DNA of 64,000 bases from Ophiura sarsii (GCA_035610835.1 CM069447.1:37546057-37610056); one strand, 5' to 3'; positions 32,787 to 45,176 are shown, counted from the first letter of the stretch. Translations and numbers: made by a program. Notes: generated from the sequence alone by a model not told the origin.

Positions 32787-34245
32787 TGCACTTATCAATT
32801 GCAGCCCCGGCCCCAGGGGACCCGGGGATAGCGTGGATTAGGGCCGGGACGTACAAATTGCCGATGTGACATCCCGGCTACAATCGTGTACGGTCCCCGC
32901 AGGGCGGGGCACCACTTTTTGTACGCCCCCGCTACAGTCCCGGCCCCCCATGGCCGGGACAAAGTGTACGCCGGCGTACGGTCCCGGCCCCCCATAGCCG
33001 GGACAAAGTGTACAACGGCGTACGGTCCCGGCCCCCATAGCCGGGGCATAGTGTACGCCCGGCCTCAGACAGCCGGGCCAATATTAGCGAATCGTTATCA
33101 TGTACACGGTTCACTGCGAGCATTTTCATGATTTACCGTTGACTACTATGGTTTTGTGAATAGTTTAGTTTATACAGTGCTCCAGAACAAAACTTACCAG
33201 AGGCCTAAAACTAAAAATACTATAATGTTGGCATGATCTATCTCAGTCTGTTGTCAACCAGAAATGAATCGAGTCAAAAAATCACTTTATGGATATCATA
33301 TTGTGTAGCTTTTTGATAGATCATGCGTACCTAACGGCAACATTGGAAAGTTTTGATCCAATTTATTTATTATGAACAAACAGTAGGCCTATTTAAGTTT
33401 TAAAAATGGATCGACAACATGATGATTGATCTAATTGACTTGGGAGGGGGATTTTGGACCTTCTTGGGGACTTGGGAGGGGGAATTGAGGGGGGGGGGGC
33501 TCCCCCTCCCTGACTTACGGGCCTGCAAGTAGGTAGGTGTTGTCTATCTGTCCGGGCCCTACCGTGTACATTGTTCCAGGCAAAAGCACTATGGGAGCAC
33601 TATATGGGTCAAATTGTACTAAGTTTATCGTAGTCATGGTACTGAAAATCCAGGCATTGATCAATCGAGGTGACTAATTTTAAAGTTTAATATAGTGCAT
33701 GTCTGTATTTTATATCTCTATGCCCCGGTGTGGATATTATATGTACCTTAGCGTACATCCCCGCTATGTGTGCGTACACCCCGGCTTCACCCCGGGTTTT
33801 CCTTTCTTTGTACATTAGCGTACGTCCCCGCTATGTAAGGGAGCACATCAAAACTCGACCGCGCGGCAACCGCCGGTTCCGCCCGGTTGGACCGCATATC
33901 ATTGTTTAGAACAATATAAACCGGCTGCAACCGCACGGAACCGGCGGTTGCCGGGCGGTCGAGTTTTGATGTGCTCCCTAAGTGTACGGCCCGGCTATGC
34001 CCCGGGGTGTACATTTGTGTACCCTAGCGTACGCCCCGCTACAATGCCCGGCCTATTTTTTCAGTAATGTACGTCCCCGCTATGCCCCGGCTACACGCCC
34101 CGGCTAGCGGGGGCACGTTTTGTACGCCCCGGTTACACGCCCCCGCATAGCCGGGCCATGTTTTTTGTACGTTTGCGTACGGTCCCCCCATTGTCCCCGC
34201 CATGCCCTGGGTCCCCCGGGGCCGGGACTGCAATTGATAAGTGCA
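32787..34245. mobile_element. Harbinger-like TGCACTTATCAATTGCA element, long copy
   Basis: 1459 bp with TTA on both sides (32784-32786, 34246-34248) and the 17-bp TIR. Both outer parts are GC-rich GTACGNCCCCGGC word repeats, of opposite orientation. The middle (33120-33750) is ordinary AT-rich DNA. A foldback element is nested at 33839-33978. Confidence 0.8.
33839..33978. mobile_element. 140-bp foldback MITE nested in the TGCACTTATC element
   Basis: Flanked by TAA on both sides (33836-33838, 33979-33981). Arms GGGAGCACATCAAAACTCGA ... TCGAGTTTTGATGTGCTCCC continue through CCGCGCGGCAACCGCCGGTT and its near complement to a ~35-bp loop with TTGTTTAGAACAATATAAA. Two thirds of the element is stem. 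Confidence 0.88.
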
Positions 34246-34249
34246 TTAT

Positions 34250-34997
34250 CAAAATAAAAAAGGGTTCCTTCATTAGCCAAACGGGTGGAAATGGTACCAA
34301 AATTTGGCAGGAAATCCCGATAATCTCAAGTGCATATAATCCCTCCTAAGAAGTACCATGGTATGGCAGATTGATGGCAGGTCCCCATTACCATGGCAAC
34401 CTTCAGATACAATAGTATCATACAAAGCCTATAAGATAGAAAACAGCACATATTTTGCTATACTACTTTCCTCTTTGATGGATTTGTTCATTGTTTTAAT
34501 ACAAGGATTTTACCATTTTGATTCACTTCTATCAGGTTCTGAGAAAATGAACTTTGGAGTGTGGAGTGTTTCTACAGAAATGCATGACAATTTTACACAT
34601 TTGGCAACTTTAATACTTTTGCCCCCATTGAATTTGAAATTGATCATCATTAAAAAAAGAAGAAGTTTGGCTTTGAAGTTCTACCTTTTTGGCTCAATAT
34701 TATGACCCCATTCAACCCTTCTAGGCTCAACAGCGGCAACATGAATGTTTCCCTGAAAACAGGAAGCGACTTTCCCTAAATAATATTTCATGTGTTGCCT
34801 ATTTTAGCCCTTTATCTGCTCCCGAACAATTAATTCATTCTATGTTGCTGTTTTACTAGTGTAATTATTTTCCCGCACTGGATGTAACTATTTTTCATTC
34901 ATTTATTTCAGTCCTATCTCAGAACTTCATTTATTTCTTATTCATCATTTTATTGTACAAATCAACTTCATTGATCAATTTGATTTATACCCGGTAT
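34250..34997. other. No recognised feature
   Basis: An open frame of 115 codons (34358-34705) has no recognisable motif and is probably chance. Confidence 0.4.
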
Positions 34998-34999
34998 AG

Positions 35000-35342
35000 G
35001 GATGTGCGGTATACGGTATAAGGGGATGTGCCGCTCTAATGGGTCGCTTTTGTGCAAAAAATCCCTAAACATGGGGTATGATTTTGTGCTGGAAAATCCC
35101 TAATAATGGGGTCACTTTTTACAAATGCGTCTATTTTGTCTAATTTCGCACACACACAAAAAATCAAAAATTTGGTTTATTTTCCGGATAATTTGCGAAA
35201 ATTGGGTCTACATGATGAAGCAAAATCCTTAGAAATGGGTCCCATTTTTTCCAAAATCACCCTTAGAAATAGGTAGGGGTTTGAATCTCCAGCCGCACAC
35301 CGACCAAACCAAATCCGAGTACCCCCCCCCCCCCCCCCCCCC
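35000..35342. mobile_element. GGTACTCG/poly-C element
   Basis: GTGCCGCTCTAATGGGTCGC through CCAAATCCGAGTACC and 21 C (35322-35342). Same family as 10.7 and 18 kb. Confidence 0.7.
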
Positions 35343-35627
35343 ATCCCCACCTTAACGCAAAAAAAATGTTTGGTTGTCGTTATACCGGAAGCTCAAAGTT
35401 CAGCCAACAAGAAGTTGAAATCACACTAAGAGTCGCACATATCTGTTCTAAACACTTAGTTTAATATTTAATGCTATTTAAACTGTTTTAAAAAAAATCT
35501 GAAAAGAAGGAAAAAAAATCTGAAAAGAAAAAAAAAGAAGAAAAAAAAGAAGAAAATCCGAAGAAGAAGAAATTTAAACAAAATCGGAGCGGCCCTAGAA
35601 CAACATAACAAAAACAAATGTTGGGCC

Positions 35628-35921
35628 TAAGGGGGCTGTCAACCCTTACAACATGACATTTATCAAGCGCTGTAACTTTTGAACTATTAATGTGATGTAT
35701 ATAAAAAAGTATAAATTTTTGGAAAGGAAATGAGTCAGAGAACGCATTTTTGGTATCAAACTTCACTAAAAATGCTGATTTTTTTTTTTGACGCAAAAAT
35801 GAATTCTCCAACTCATTTCCTTTCCAAAAATGTATACTTTTATATACTTTTATAAACATCTTATAGTTCAAAAATTACAGCCCTTGATAAATGTCATGTT
35901 TTAAGGATTGACAGCCCCTTA
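35628..35921. mobile_element. Foldback element (ends AAGGGGGCTGTCAACCC)
   Basis: Ends TAAGGGGGCTGTCAACCC / GGATTGACAGCCCCTTAA. Longer arms hold ACATGACATTTATCAAG and CTTGATAAATGTCATGT, then GGAAAGGAAATGAGT and ACTCATTTCCTTTCC. About 290 bp, mostly stem. Confidence 0.8.
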
Positions 35922-35964
35922 ATCTTCCACACAAGAAGTGATGATTACAAATGAAATCACCCAT

Positions 35965-36060
35965 CCAGGGCACCCACATTTGAAATCCACACTATACCTG
36001 TGGGAAGATTAAGGTAATGTCTTCCATAGGGGGTGTAAGGATTTCAAAAGGAATAGCCCA
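35965..36060. repeat. Unsplit palindromic repeat (empty-site paralogue of 51.2 kb)
   Basis: Reads TGTGGGAAGATTAAGGTAATG then TCTTCCATAGGGGGTGT, crossing a single TTAA where the 51.2-kb copy holds the 649-bp element. A further unsplit copy lies at 13457-13547. Confidence 0.8.
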
Positions 36061-36268
36061 ATTTAAATGTTAAATTGTGTGAACTCAAGATTTAGAAATT
36101 TTATAAAATTGAATAAGAATCTGAAAAGAAGTCTTGAATGAGAACCCCAGAATTTCAGGGTCAAGGGTCACAGTGCCCATTATTTTATTTATTTCTTGAT
36201 ACCCGAAGACACGCTCTTGAGGAGCTCCCCAACAGAGGAAGATAGCCCTGGCCCTGTATTATTCTTAA

Positions 36269-36504
36269 CACTTTCCAGTTGGCTATTAGTTTTCATATAG
36301 AAAACAGATTTTTCAGAAACCTTTTCCAATTTTCAAGGTCTATCCCAAGGATTACTGAACCAATACTTGGCATGTTTGTACTTATTTCAATGCATTTCTC
36401 ATAGTGATTTCAAATATGGTAATGAAATTCAATAATTTTGATATTTTTTAACATTGTGTGAAATTTTTGAATGTCTTCTGCAGACGCCTGCCGTGTGGAA
36501 AGTG
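36269..36504. mobile_element. TTAA MITE family 1
   Basis: Starts after TTAA (36265-36268) with CACTTTCCAGTTGGC and ends CCTGCCGTGTGGAAAGTG followed by TAAA, a one-base-changed target copy. 236 bp. Confidence 0.8.
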
Positions 36505-37857
36505 TAAAATCTAAAAACTTCCACAAATTGTAGATCCCTATCGGAATGCTAGGGGGATATCATGATATCATAAACCACCTGATTACCTTGCAATAAGAAA
36601 TCGGTATTATCACAATCACAGAAATCAAAACCATATTTGTATGTAATACACCCTCCAAACTTTTCCCGTCTTCCTTCAAACGTTTCTCACACGTCCCCCC
36701 AGCTTGGTATGAAAACACAAGACGGTTGAATCTGGGCACGGGGATAATATTGTAGAAACAAACACCGTTATAGACGGCCTCCGGAGCTCTGTGACGTTAT
36801 TTCTAATTACGGATGCATGCGGAGATAGGAGAGGACAGGTATATTGGAGGATATTAAAAGACGAGTTGCGGAACAGAAGATGGAGTTTGGGTCGAGTTCA
36901 TTGTTGGGAGAGTGTCCTGTTCATTGTACTTGGAGATATATACCACGCTATTGCCATATTTCTGATATACTAATAAACTGATATAGTTGTTGTATCAAAA
37001 CTTCACTTAATTTAGACAATATGGGAAAAACTCTAGCGATCATCAAATAAAGATTTCCCTGTAAAATGTGACATAGAGTGTGTTTCTACAGAGATGCATT
37101 AGCCTGAACATTCCGGTTAACAGCTCTGTAGAAACGGGTCCTCTCCGCCTGTTGACGCTGTTAGATGGATAATCGTTCTCCGGCATATTATCCTCAAAAA
37201 AGTAGGATACCGTAGAGAGACTAGCCGCGGTTAGAGCTCTGTAGAAACAGCGCTCTGCGAGATTAGGTGGCTAACCGGAAATTGCTACAACAATGTGACG
37301 CATCAATGATCAGCGATATCAATAAACTGTTGATGACTGACGATGTGATTGATGGGATGTTGCGTTGAGTTGTTCATTTCTAGCACAATAATTTGCATTT
37401 TGTCTTCTATTCGCTTTATCATGAAAGAGCTATTTCCCCTTTGCAGTAATCATGATACATTTTAATTGTTTCCGTATGAAATTAATTATAATATAATATT
37501 GTCTTAATCATCACAAAATATTGCTCTGTAGCGAGTGTTGCACACCATTTTGAATCGGCACACAATGCATTGCGTTCGTACCCCTTAACTTTCTCTCGCT
37601 GGCTAGTTTGATATTATTCGTTTTTATGTGTCTGTAGAAACAGTGCCCCTCAAGTGCATCCGCCTTTTCAGCCGGATAAAATGTTTGCCCGTAAATAGCG
37701 AAACACACTGATAGTAGAGTAGCCTTTCCACCTACACATGGACTGGGCCCCTCATGACTTGTAAATGGACAAGTAATAAATAGTACAACCCCAAACCCTG
37801 TATTCTAACATAAAGATATTTTCGTATGTAATACATCAACACCATTCCAATCTCGTC
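36505..37857. other. No gene recognised; inverted GTTTCTACAGAG words
   Basis: GTGTTTCTACAGAGATGCAT (37080) and AGAGCTCTGTAGAAACAGCG (37233) are inverted around 130 bp and suggest a further degraded MITE, with GCTCTGTAGAAACGGG between them. Related words at 27640 and 37630. Confidence 0.45.
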
Positions 37858-37861
37858 TTAA

Positions 37862-38100
37862 CACTTTCCATGCGGCTATTATTTTTACCATACACAAAAC
37901 AGATTTTTCAGAAACCTTTCATAATTTTCAAAGTCTATCTCAAAGATTACTGACCAAACACTAGGCATGTTTGTACTTAATTCAATGCATTTCTCATGGT
38001 GATTCCAAATATGGTAATGAAATACAGTAATTTTGATATTTTTGAAACATTTTGTGAAATTTTGGAATGTCGTCTGCAGACGCCTGCCGCGTTGAAAGTC
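37862..38100. mobile_element. TTAA MITE family 1
   Basis: 239 bp between intact TTAA copies (37858-37861, 38101-38104). Ends CACTTTCCATGCGGC and GCCGCGTTGAAAGTC. Same orientation as the 36.3-kb copy. Confidence 0.83.
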
Positions 38101-38594
38101 TTAACTCGCTTTTCGACTCCTCTCTCCCAAGCGATATTAAAACGAGAATTCCCCTCTCGCTCTCTCGCTCTCGATGACACAAATTGGCGGCCGGTACGAT
38201 TATCTCCCTATCTCAAGGCACAACACCTGTCTATGTGGTCTACTTCATCATTTTTTGATGAGCCGCTTTTGTAAAAATAAACGGACCCTGGTCGTTGGAA
38301 CTTGTGTAAGATGGCTAGCCAGCAGGGCAGCTGCCCGACTACCTGTCCTAATTTAGCCCAGTGTTGCCAGATGATACGAGCCAAAAGTAACCCAATTCTT
38401 GGTGAAAAGAAGTTTAAAATTGGTCTTATTCGTGTTTCAATGTGAGCGGAATTGACAAAAAGTAGCCCAATTTGCTGTTATTATTATTTCTTGAGGACTT
38501 TTTAAATGCTTCCATTTTGCTGGTTAGGGGTACCGCATACAGATAAATGAGTTAAATTAATAAAGTCACGAAAAACACTGAGCATGTTTTACAA

Positions 38595-38750
38595 TTGAAA
38601 TAACCCTAAACTCCCTGCATATTTCACAATTGAAATAACCCTAAACTCCCTGGGCGTGGGTGAAAAACAGGGCACGCTGGCACCTGGGATAGAACCTGGG
38701 TTGCCTGCACGGAAGTTCGACACCAAGCTGATCACGCTCGAAAAACTGAA
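38595..38750 (-). mobile_element. tRNA-like SINE fragment
   Basis: On the minus strand GCGTGATCAGCTTGGTGTCG resembles an A-box region and CCCAGGTTCTATCCCAGG a B-box arm. At its far end a 46-bp unit (ATTGAAATAACCCTAAACTC) is duplicated. It abuts a family-2 MITE end at 38750. Confidence 0.5.
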
Positions 38751-40027
38751 AGGGACATTGAGAGATACGTATAAGAGGGCACCCTCAATTTTCCTGGAAA
38801 TCAGGTTTCTTGCTGCACCTAAGTTATACTTGGGCATATACTAACTAACCGAGACCTGTACTGTACAATTTCAGTCCTGTCCTCGTAAAGGTGCGTTCAT
38901 ACTCCTGTCGTTGCGTATCGGTCGACGTCGGAGGAAACAAGTTGACATTGCTTCAACTCGTGCACCCATATCCCCCGACATCGGGTGATGCCCAACGACG
39001 GTTGGGTACCCATGCTCATTTAATACTTCACAAAGGATGCATTTCGCAATCAATTTCGGAATTTCATTTTTCTCTAAATGATTAAAAAATAGTACATTTC
39101 TGTTTTGGAAAAAGTCAAGCAATTTTGAAAAGGGGTTCTTTGTCTTAGTCTGTAAGTCGGGAAAATGTTCATTAGACTTCTATTTTACTATACCATCTTT
39201 ATGGTCTATACAATCTTTATTTTCATCATGGATTGCATATTTTTGCCAAAAGTTTTGATTTCAAAATAGATGGACAGATAAGTCGTCTTCTTATTTTGTG
39301 TAAATTTTATCTTTTTTAAAGATTTTGCAAAATTTAAGGCGGCTATGAAGAGTGTTTCATACCAAAAATGTGTGTATGGGGTATAAAAATCCTTTACACG
39401 AGTATGAGTACCAAAAAGTTTAGTTTGGCAAGTCTTAGTAGACCTGAACTTCAACTCAAATAAGACTTTATGGAGGAGCCAGCTAGCCTACCATTAACCT
39501 AGCCAGCATGTATAACATGGCACCTGGTCAGCAAATGCCAATTCCCCCATTCAAAATTGATACGTCTGTAGTAATTAGTACTAATTACTAGCTACATATG
39601 TACCCATTGGTTTCAGGTCAAGTGTGGCAGACTGGGTAGCTGTTGTTTTACAAGTGCTTTAACTATTAAATTGTGAGAACAAGAATTAGTAGCAGTTAGT
39701 CCAGGTTTGACTTGACCTTGTATAAGGACATGACCTTTCTTCGGCTTTAAAGGGGCACAGAGACAGCCTGCGAAAATTGATAGACTTTGAAAGTTGCGAA
39801 AGGTTTCTGAAACAATACAATACAATAGCTGTGAGGAAAGTATTAAAGGGACATTAAAGTGGTGTTGAAAAGTTTAAATGTTTAAAAATTTACTTCAGAA
39901 TTCAAGATGAACATTAAAAATTGCCATTATTGTTGTTTCTACTAACAAAAACACAGCAAAACTTGATTAAAACAATATCATCGTTATTTATTGAAAAACG
40001 CCCTCTATGCAAATATGGTTAGCGTTA

Positions 40028-40515
40028 AGTATCTAGGGCTGTCATCGACATGGACGATGTCGACATTATGTCGATATCGGCTATTATCCCGACATGTCGA
40101 TATCAACTTTGGGATGTCGATATAATTGACATTAAATCGACCGTAATGATTTGAGAAAAAAGTAATCGGCAAAGTGATTTTTATAATTGACAATCGGCAA
40201 GAGTTGTGAAAAAACCCAATATCCAACGATAGCAAACTGTTAAAAGTAATCACGCTAGTACCCCCCTCACCACTAGTGCTCCATCGCATATTCTGCAATG
40301 CCATATTTCGACTAGGAAGTACGAAAAATGTCCAAGTTCTCACGCAACACACAAACTTAATATTCTATCTATACAATCGCGGACATTAATTTGCGGGGAC
40401 AATCGGCTTGGTATTTGGATCATAATATGTCGACATCATGTCGATATCGAGATTCTAAAATAGCAACATGTCGACATGAAAAAAAGATCTCGATAACAGC
40501 ACTATAAGTATCACA
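40028..40515. mobile_element. GTCGATATCG foldback element
   Basis: Degenerate GTCGACATTATGTCGATATC words at the left (40055-40135) are matched by inverted ones at the right (40425-40500). Ends AGGGCTGTCATCGA / TCTCGATAACAGCACT. No coding potential. Confidence 0.65.
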
Positions 40516-41077
40516 CGTACTGCAGGGGGATACTGTCGGACGTAAAATGCTCGTTGCAGCTCTACGAGCATTTTTGAATTGACGTTTTCTTGTACAAAGA
40601 GGGCTGATTTTTCTTAATCCTTATAGGTGTAAGTTCATACATGTAATACAATTATAAAAATATACTAATCCCAGTTTTTATCATAATTGAGGGCGCAGCC
40701 TCCAACACATCTCTTAGTGCCCCTGTAAGCATACCACACACTATTTATCTCATTTCAAGAAAAAACAAACATATTTTTGTGTAACATTCAAAGTCCATTG
40801 CTGGCTTCTTTTGACACACTTGCTCATTCTTCTTCATGAATTGCTTAACTTTAAATTCTAGTAAAATGTTGATGCATTTGCAGTCTATAGTTTAATCAGT
40901 TCCAAATTGGCAAGAAATATTCGGTTTTTATCTCTACACGCGCAAAAGTAATCCAAGCGTACGAGCGTGATTATGGCTACACGCACATGGTTTTGGTCAG
41001 ACGCACAAATCATGCATGATGATGCATAACACTCTATAATAGCCTTTAAGCGCGCCCGTGTCCTTACATTCATTTCG

Positions 41078-41338
41078 AGGGCTCAGAACCACAAGGCCTT
41101 ATCTCCATTTTTGAACATTTTGAGAAAAAGACTATTGAAGATTTTTAAACACATTGGGGAGATGGAGATGATAGAGGCCTTGTGATACTGGCTATAACTT
41201 TGAAAGGGGTTGTGTTATGGCGATAAGGCTGTGTTACTGGAAAGAAAATGGAAAGAACGTTTCTTTCTGAACATTTTGATACCAAAATCTCATTTTTGAA
41301 AAAATGGAGATGATGTCCTTGTGTTTTGAGCCCTCGAT
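41078..41338. mobile_element. Foldback element (ends TCGAGGGCTCAGAACCACAAGG)
   Basis: Left arm GAGGGCTCAGAACCACAAGG then ATCTCCATTTTTGAA; right arm AAAAATGGAGATGATGTCCT then TGTTTTGAGCCCTCGA. About 260 bp. Confidence 0.75.
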
Positions 41339-41654
41339 TTGTTGCCCTAAAGAGGTTTCACCAATTTGGAGCTTATCAAACTATAGTAGTTAGTAACTGT
41401 CATGTCATTTACAAAATTGATTGCAGTTGCACTTTGTAGTGACAAGTAGAGTTATGACCAAACATCCAGCTCTGACCTTCAGTAAGGACATGCCCTTTTT
41501 AACAGAGGACAAATCTGATTTGCTTTGACAGTAAATAGTGGCCACTCTCTAATCATAATAGAAATTGCAATTTGTGTATGGAATTGTATAGCTTACACAT
41601 CATTTTTCTTTAATTGCTAATTCAGAAATAATTCTCACCAACTTCTTCCATTAA

Positions 41655-42121
41655 AGGGGCATTGAGAGATTGATGAGAAAAATGAAATTTGGAAAAAAAT
41701 GAATTGTTTCAATAGATAAGGTACGTAGGAACCCCAAAGTGTAATAATTTATGCAAAAACGGTTAAATGATGGATTGATGGCGCTAAATAGAAATTTGAT
41801 TGAAGAAAAAGAAATTTATGTGGAGAGTGGTGCTGATCATTTCGATGTTATTACACTTCGGGGTTCCTACGTACGTTATCTATTGAAACAATTCATTTTT
41901 CTCAGCAATCTCTCAATGCCTCTGTTTTAATGGAAGAAGATCATTTCAATGCGACCTACATCAAAATGACTGAATCGTGAAATTTTACATGATAGACGGC
42001 AAATTAAGGTAAACGGTTTCAGATGGTAGTTTGTATGCCTATAAAGTATTACGTAGGTACAAAATCAGTAATTGCCAGACAAATTGAGGGCGCACTCCCA
42101 TACATATCTCACAGTGCCCCT
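41655..42121. mobile_element. TTAA MITE family 2, longer form with an internal terminal repeat
   Basis: 467 bp with TTAA at 41651-41654 and 42122-42125. The outer ends match family 2. A further end-like sequence (ATCTCTCAATGCCTCTGTTTTAA) occurs inside at about 41909-41932. The first 280 bp form their own foldback, GGAACCCCAAAGTGTAATAA against TTATTACACTTCGGGGTTCC. It looks like a fused or rearranged pair of elements. Confidence 0.7.
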
Positions 42122-42889
42122 TTAACATGTAAGCCAATAGGTAATAAATACAACAGTTCACCCATAACCATACAACTTGGGTTTAACTCATTCCATGTTT
42201 TATGTCGGGAGGAGTTGGAGGAGTGGCCAGCCGGGAAAATATGTTACTGTTTTTCCTCTAGGAAGTTAAATTTAGACCATGTGTTCGTAAGCATTATAAC
42301 ATCCATATGTAGCTGGCATGACTTGAAATAGTCTCAACACAGACTCTTTACATGCAAAGCTTCTGACGAAGACTATACTCTATTGTCTTCCTCAGGACAG
42401 TGATGTAACTTTACAAGCGCAGCATTCACCCACGCGTATGTATGTTCCGTCTTTCTATGCTCGAGTGTATACACCAGCGCCCTAATACTTGTAAACACCG
42501 TCACGGACTTTGAGTTATTCCCGGAAACGGGTGTCCGCGTTTAGAAGGGGTTTTTTTCATGTGTGCCTCCGCAGTTGTATGGTAATCAACCGAGTGCTCA
42601 CCAGAATGCACATAAAATTGAATTTTTACATTGAAATCCCATTTCATATTCATCATTTAGCTCAATTGCCACCTTATTTTTCAATGGACTGATTTTAAAC
42701 AGTCCATATGAAAAGTAAAATCTGTACAATGAACAAAGTTGATTTCTAAAGTGAAGTTACACTATACACCCTCACTTTCTTCAGGAATATATAAACAACT
42801 TTAAATAGTGTGTTCATTAATATTATACTGCTATCCTAACTCGTGATAATTTGAATTTTGAAAAAGAAAAGGGAGAAGATCCCCGGAAG

Positions 42890-43082
42890 CTATACTCTGT
42901 TTGGCCATCTCGAGACAGTGACGTAACCGCGTATTCTACTAATTGCATCACATAACGCGCGCGAATACTCGCGGCGCTGGCGTACAAACACGAGCGTTGA
43001 AAGGCGGAAGATTCACACGCGTGCGTAAAAGCTGCGCCTGTTCAGTTACGTCACTGTCTCGAGATGGCCAAACAGAGTATAG
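42890..43082. mobile_element. Perfect 38-bp-TIR foldback element
   Basis: Arms 42890-42927 and 43045-43082 are exact complements (start CTATACTCTGTTTGGCCATC, end GACAGTGACGTAAC). The 117-bp interior is CpG-rich (GCGCGCGAATACTCGCGGCG). A degraded relative lies at 42370-42430 (CTATACTCTATTGTCTTCCT, GACAGTGATGTAAC). Perfect arms imply a recent insertion. Confidence 0.9.
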
Positions 43083-43441
43083 TAGTCTTATATTTGAGCT
43101 ATTCAGACCCTTTGATTATAAATACTGGAAATAATGCAAATTTCCTTGAACCTAATATTCAAAATGTCCCTTCAATTCGAATTTCTTTATTTTTATACCT
43201 ACGATTTTCTGCCAAAGTCAAAATGTCCGACAAACCAGGTTCCTAAGTTCCCCATTTCCCCCAGCAATGTATCTGAGGGGTAAACTCCAGTCTTGCACTA
43301 TGGGTAGAAGAAAATGGCTTTCAAGAGGATTTTTCCTCCCCAGATCCCAATGTTTAGGAAAGGAGTGGTTAAATATTATAGGCAAATATAACGCTCCAAA
43401 ATGGAAACATGTGCGCTGCAATCACATGAAACTGTACGCCT

Positions 43442-43699
43442 GAATCCTTGTGGGCAAGTGTATTATTAGCCTCGCATTGACAGTGCAATGCATACCCTTA
43501 GGTCTGGGCAAGAGACTATGCCTGACTGAATCCTTGTGGGCATACAAGTATAGCCCTTCGCATTGACAGTGCGATGTATGCCCTTAGGTCTGGGCACGAG
43601 ACTATGCCTGACTGAATCCTTGTGGGCATGCAAGTATAGCCCTTTGCATTGACAGTGCAATGTATGCCCTTAGGTCTGGGCACGGAGACTAGACTTGAA
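43442..43699. repeat. 86-bp tandem repeat, three copies
   Basis: GAATCCTTGTGGGCA recurs at 43442, 43528 and 43614, exactly 86 bp apart. Each unit contains the small palindrome GCATTGACAGTGCAATG. Copies two and three are nearly identical; copy one is diverged. Confidence 0.9.
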
Positions 43700-44359
43700 T
43701 GTACTTTATAAACTCCCTCTGAAGGGTCATCGCAGCTCATTAACTTTCATCCAAACAAGAAAGTGTCTAAGACCCATTAATGTTGATATTTACCACAAGT
43801 AACAACACAAGCTCTGTTAGCATGTTCACACGAGACGAGGCTTCTTGAGCTTTTATCACTGAATGTTGTATGTTGAAACATGTATGTGCAAACAGTTTTC
43901 AAACTAAAATGGTCCAGAAAAACATTTCTGAAACCATTCTGTGTGATAAATTGAGACTACTCAAGCTTTAATCAGTCAGCTCCGGAACGGGAGTCCGTTT
44001 CACTTGAGGGCGCTACAAATTGACTGGTGTGCATCACCATGGACCCATCAATTTGTGCAATCATTGCATTTTCCATTTTCAACCCTAAATAATAATTTGC
44101 AACTCAAGCTACCACCTCAAGTTAAGGCAAAACTCAAGGTTGCGAGCTTTGTGTGAACACAACTTGTAGCATGCATGCCATCCCTTTTCTTCCAGTATCA
44201 TTATGTTGATGAATGATGATGAATAGTGGAGGGGTCAAAGGCCTCGCACTGTGCCACTGTATTATGTACCACTGCGTTAGGTGCGTAATTTGACAAGTTT
44301 TTTTTCCTGACACACTCACTGAGTTGCTGGCTCCTAACTGCCTGACAATCCTGACATTA

Positions 44360-44922
44360 TGCACTTATCAATTGCAATCCCCGGCCACGGGGGACACATG
44401 ACTAGCGGGATTTGGGTCTGGATGTACAAATTACCAATGTGATGGTCCTGGTACAGTCGTGTACGGTTCCCGCGTGGGGGGCACCATTTTTTGTATGTCC
44501 CTGCTACAGTCCAACCCCCGCCCCCCCCCCCCCCCCCTATAATAAGCCAGGACAAAGTGTTTTTCTTTTTTTCAATGATATATGTCCCCGCTACGTCCCG
44601 GCTAGCGGGAGCACACTTTGTATGTCTATGGTCAGGGGTGTGAGAGGTCACAAATAAAAAAGAGGAAAACAGACAAAAACGAGGAAAAACAACGTAAAAT
44701 TGGGTAAAAATGCCAAATATGGGCTGAAAAGAAAAGAAAAGGCTGACATTTTGGTATAAGAAAAATTTCAAAAAAGAGGAAATCAGCTAAAAAGAGGAAC
44801 TCTCACACCCCTGTATGGTACACCCCACCCCCCGGATAGTCGGGCAACTTCTTATTGTATGTCCTCGCTACAGTCCCCGCCATGTCCCGGGCCCCTCAGA
44901 TCCAAGGCAATTGATAAGTGTA
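44360..44922. mobile_element. Harbinger-like TGCACTTATC element, third copy
   Basis: 563 bp with TTA on both sides (44357-44359, 44923-44925). Ends TGCACTTATCAATTGCA / GGCAATTGATAAGTGTA. It contains a 22-base C-rich run near 44520 and an inserted AT-rich piece (44640-44815) bounded by GGGGTGTGAGAGGT and ACTCTCACACCCCT, itself a likely nested MITE. Confidence 0.78.
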
Positions 44923-45176
44923 TTACTGATAGGTGGCTGTTATTTTTGCCTAGAGAAATATTTTTTGATCAATTTTGTACAGCCAATGTATTACTTTGTA
45001 GCACTGGAAGCAATAATTTTCCAAGTCAGACCTGTACTTATATAGTACATGTAGCCCCGATGATCGTCCCGCATCGCATAGCATTTCAGACTGTAACCAT
45101 TCTTAAACATGGAACCACCATACAACTTGCGAACATTTGCGCTCAGGTCTCACAGCTCTAGCTCACATAACATGAG

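Noticed and set aside
33836..33981. Functional microRNA gene
   Set aside because: The structure is explained by a TAA-flanked foldback element; no evidence of a specific mature product.
34358..34705. 115-codon frame as a membrane protein gene
   Set aside because: Hydrophobic by AT-rich composition; no motif, no splice context, no homologous neighbour.
35488..35871. 127-codon frame
   Set aside because: Crosses an A-rich tract and the foldback at 35.6-35.9 kb; chance frame.
44334..44771. 145-codon frame with poly-Gly
   Set aside because: Poly-Gly comes from the C-rich run in a MITE; not coding.
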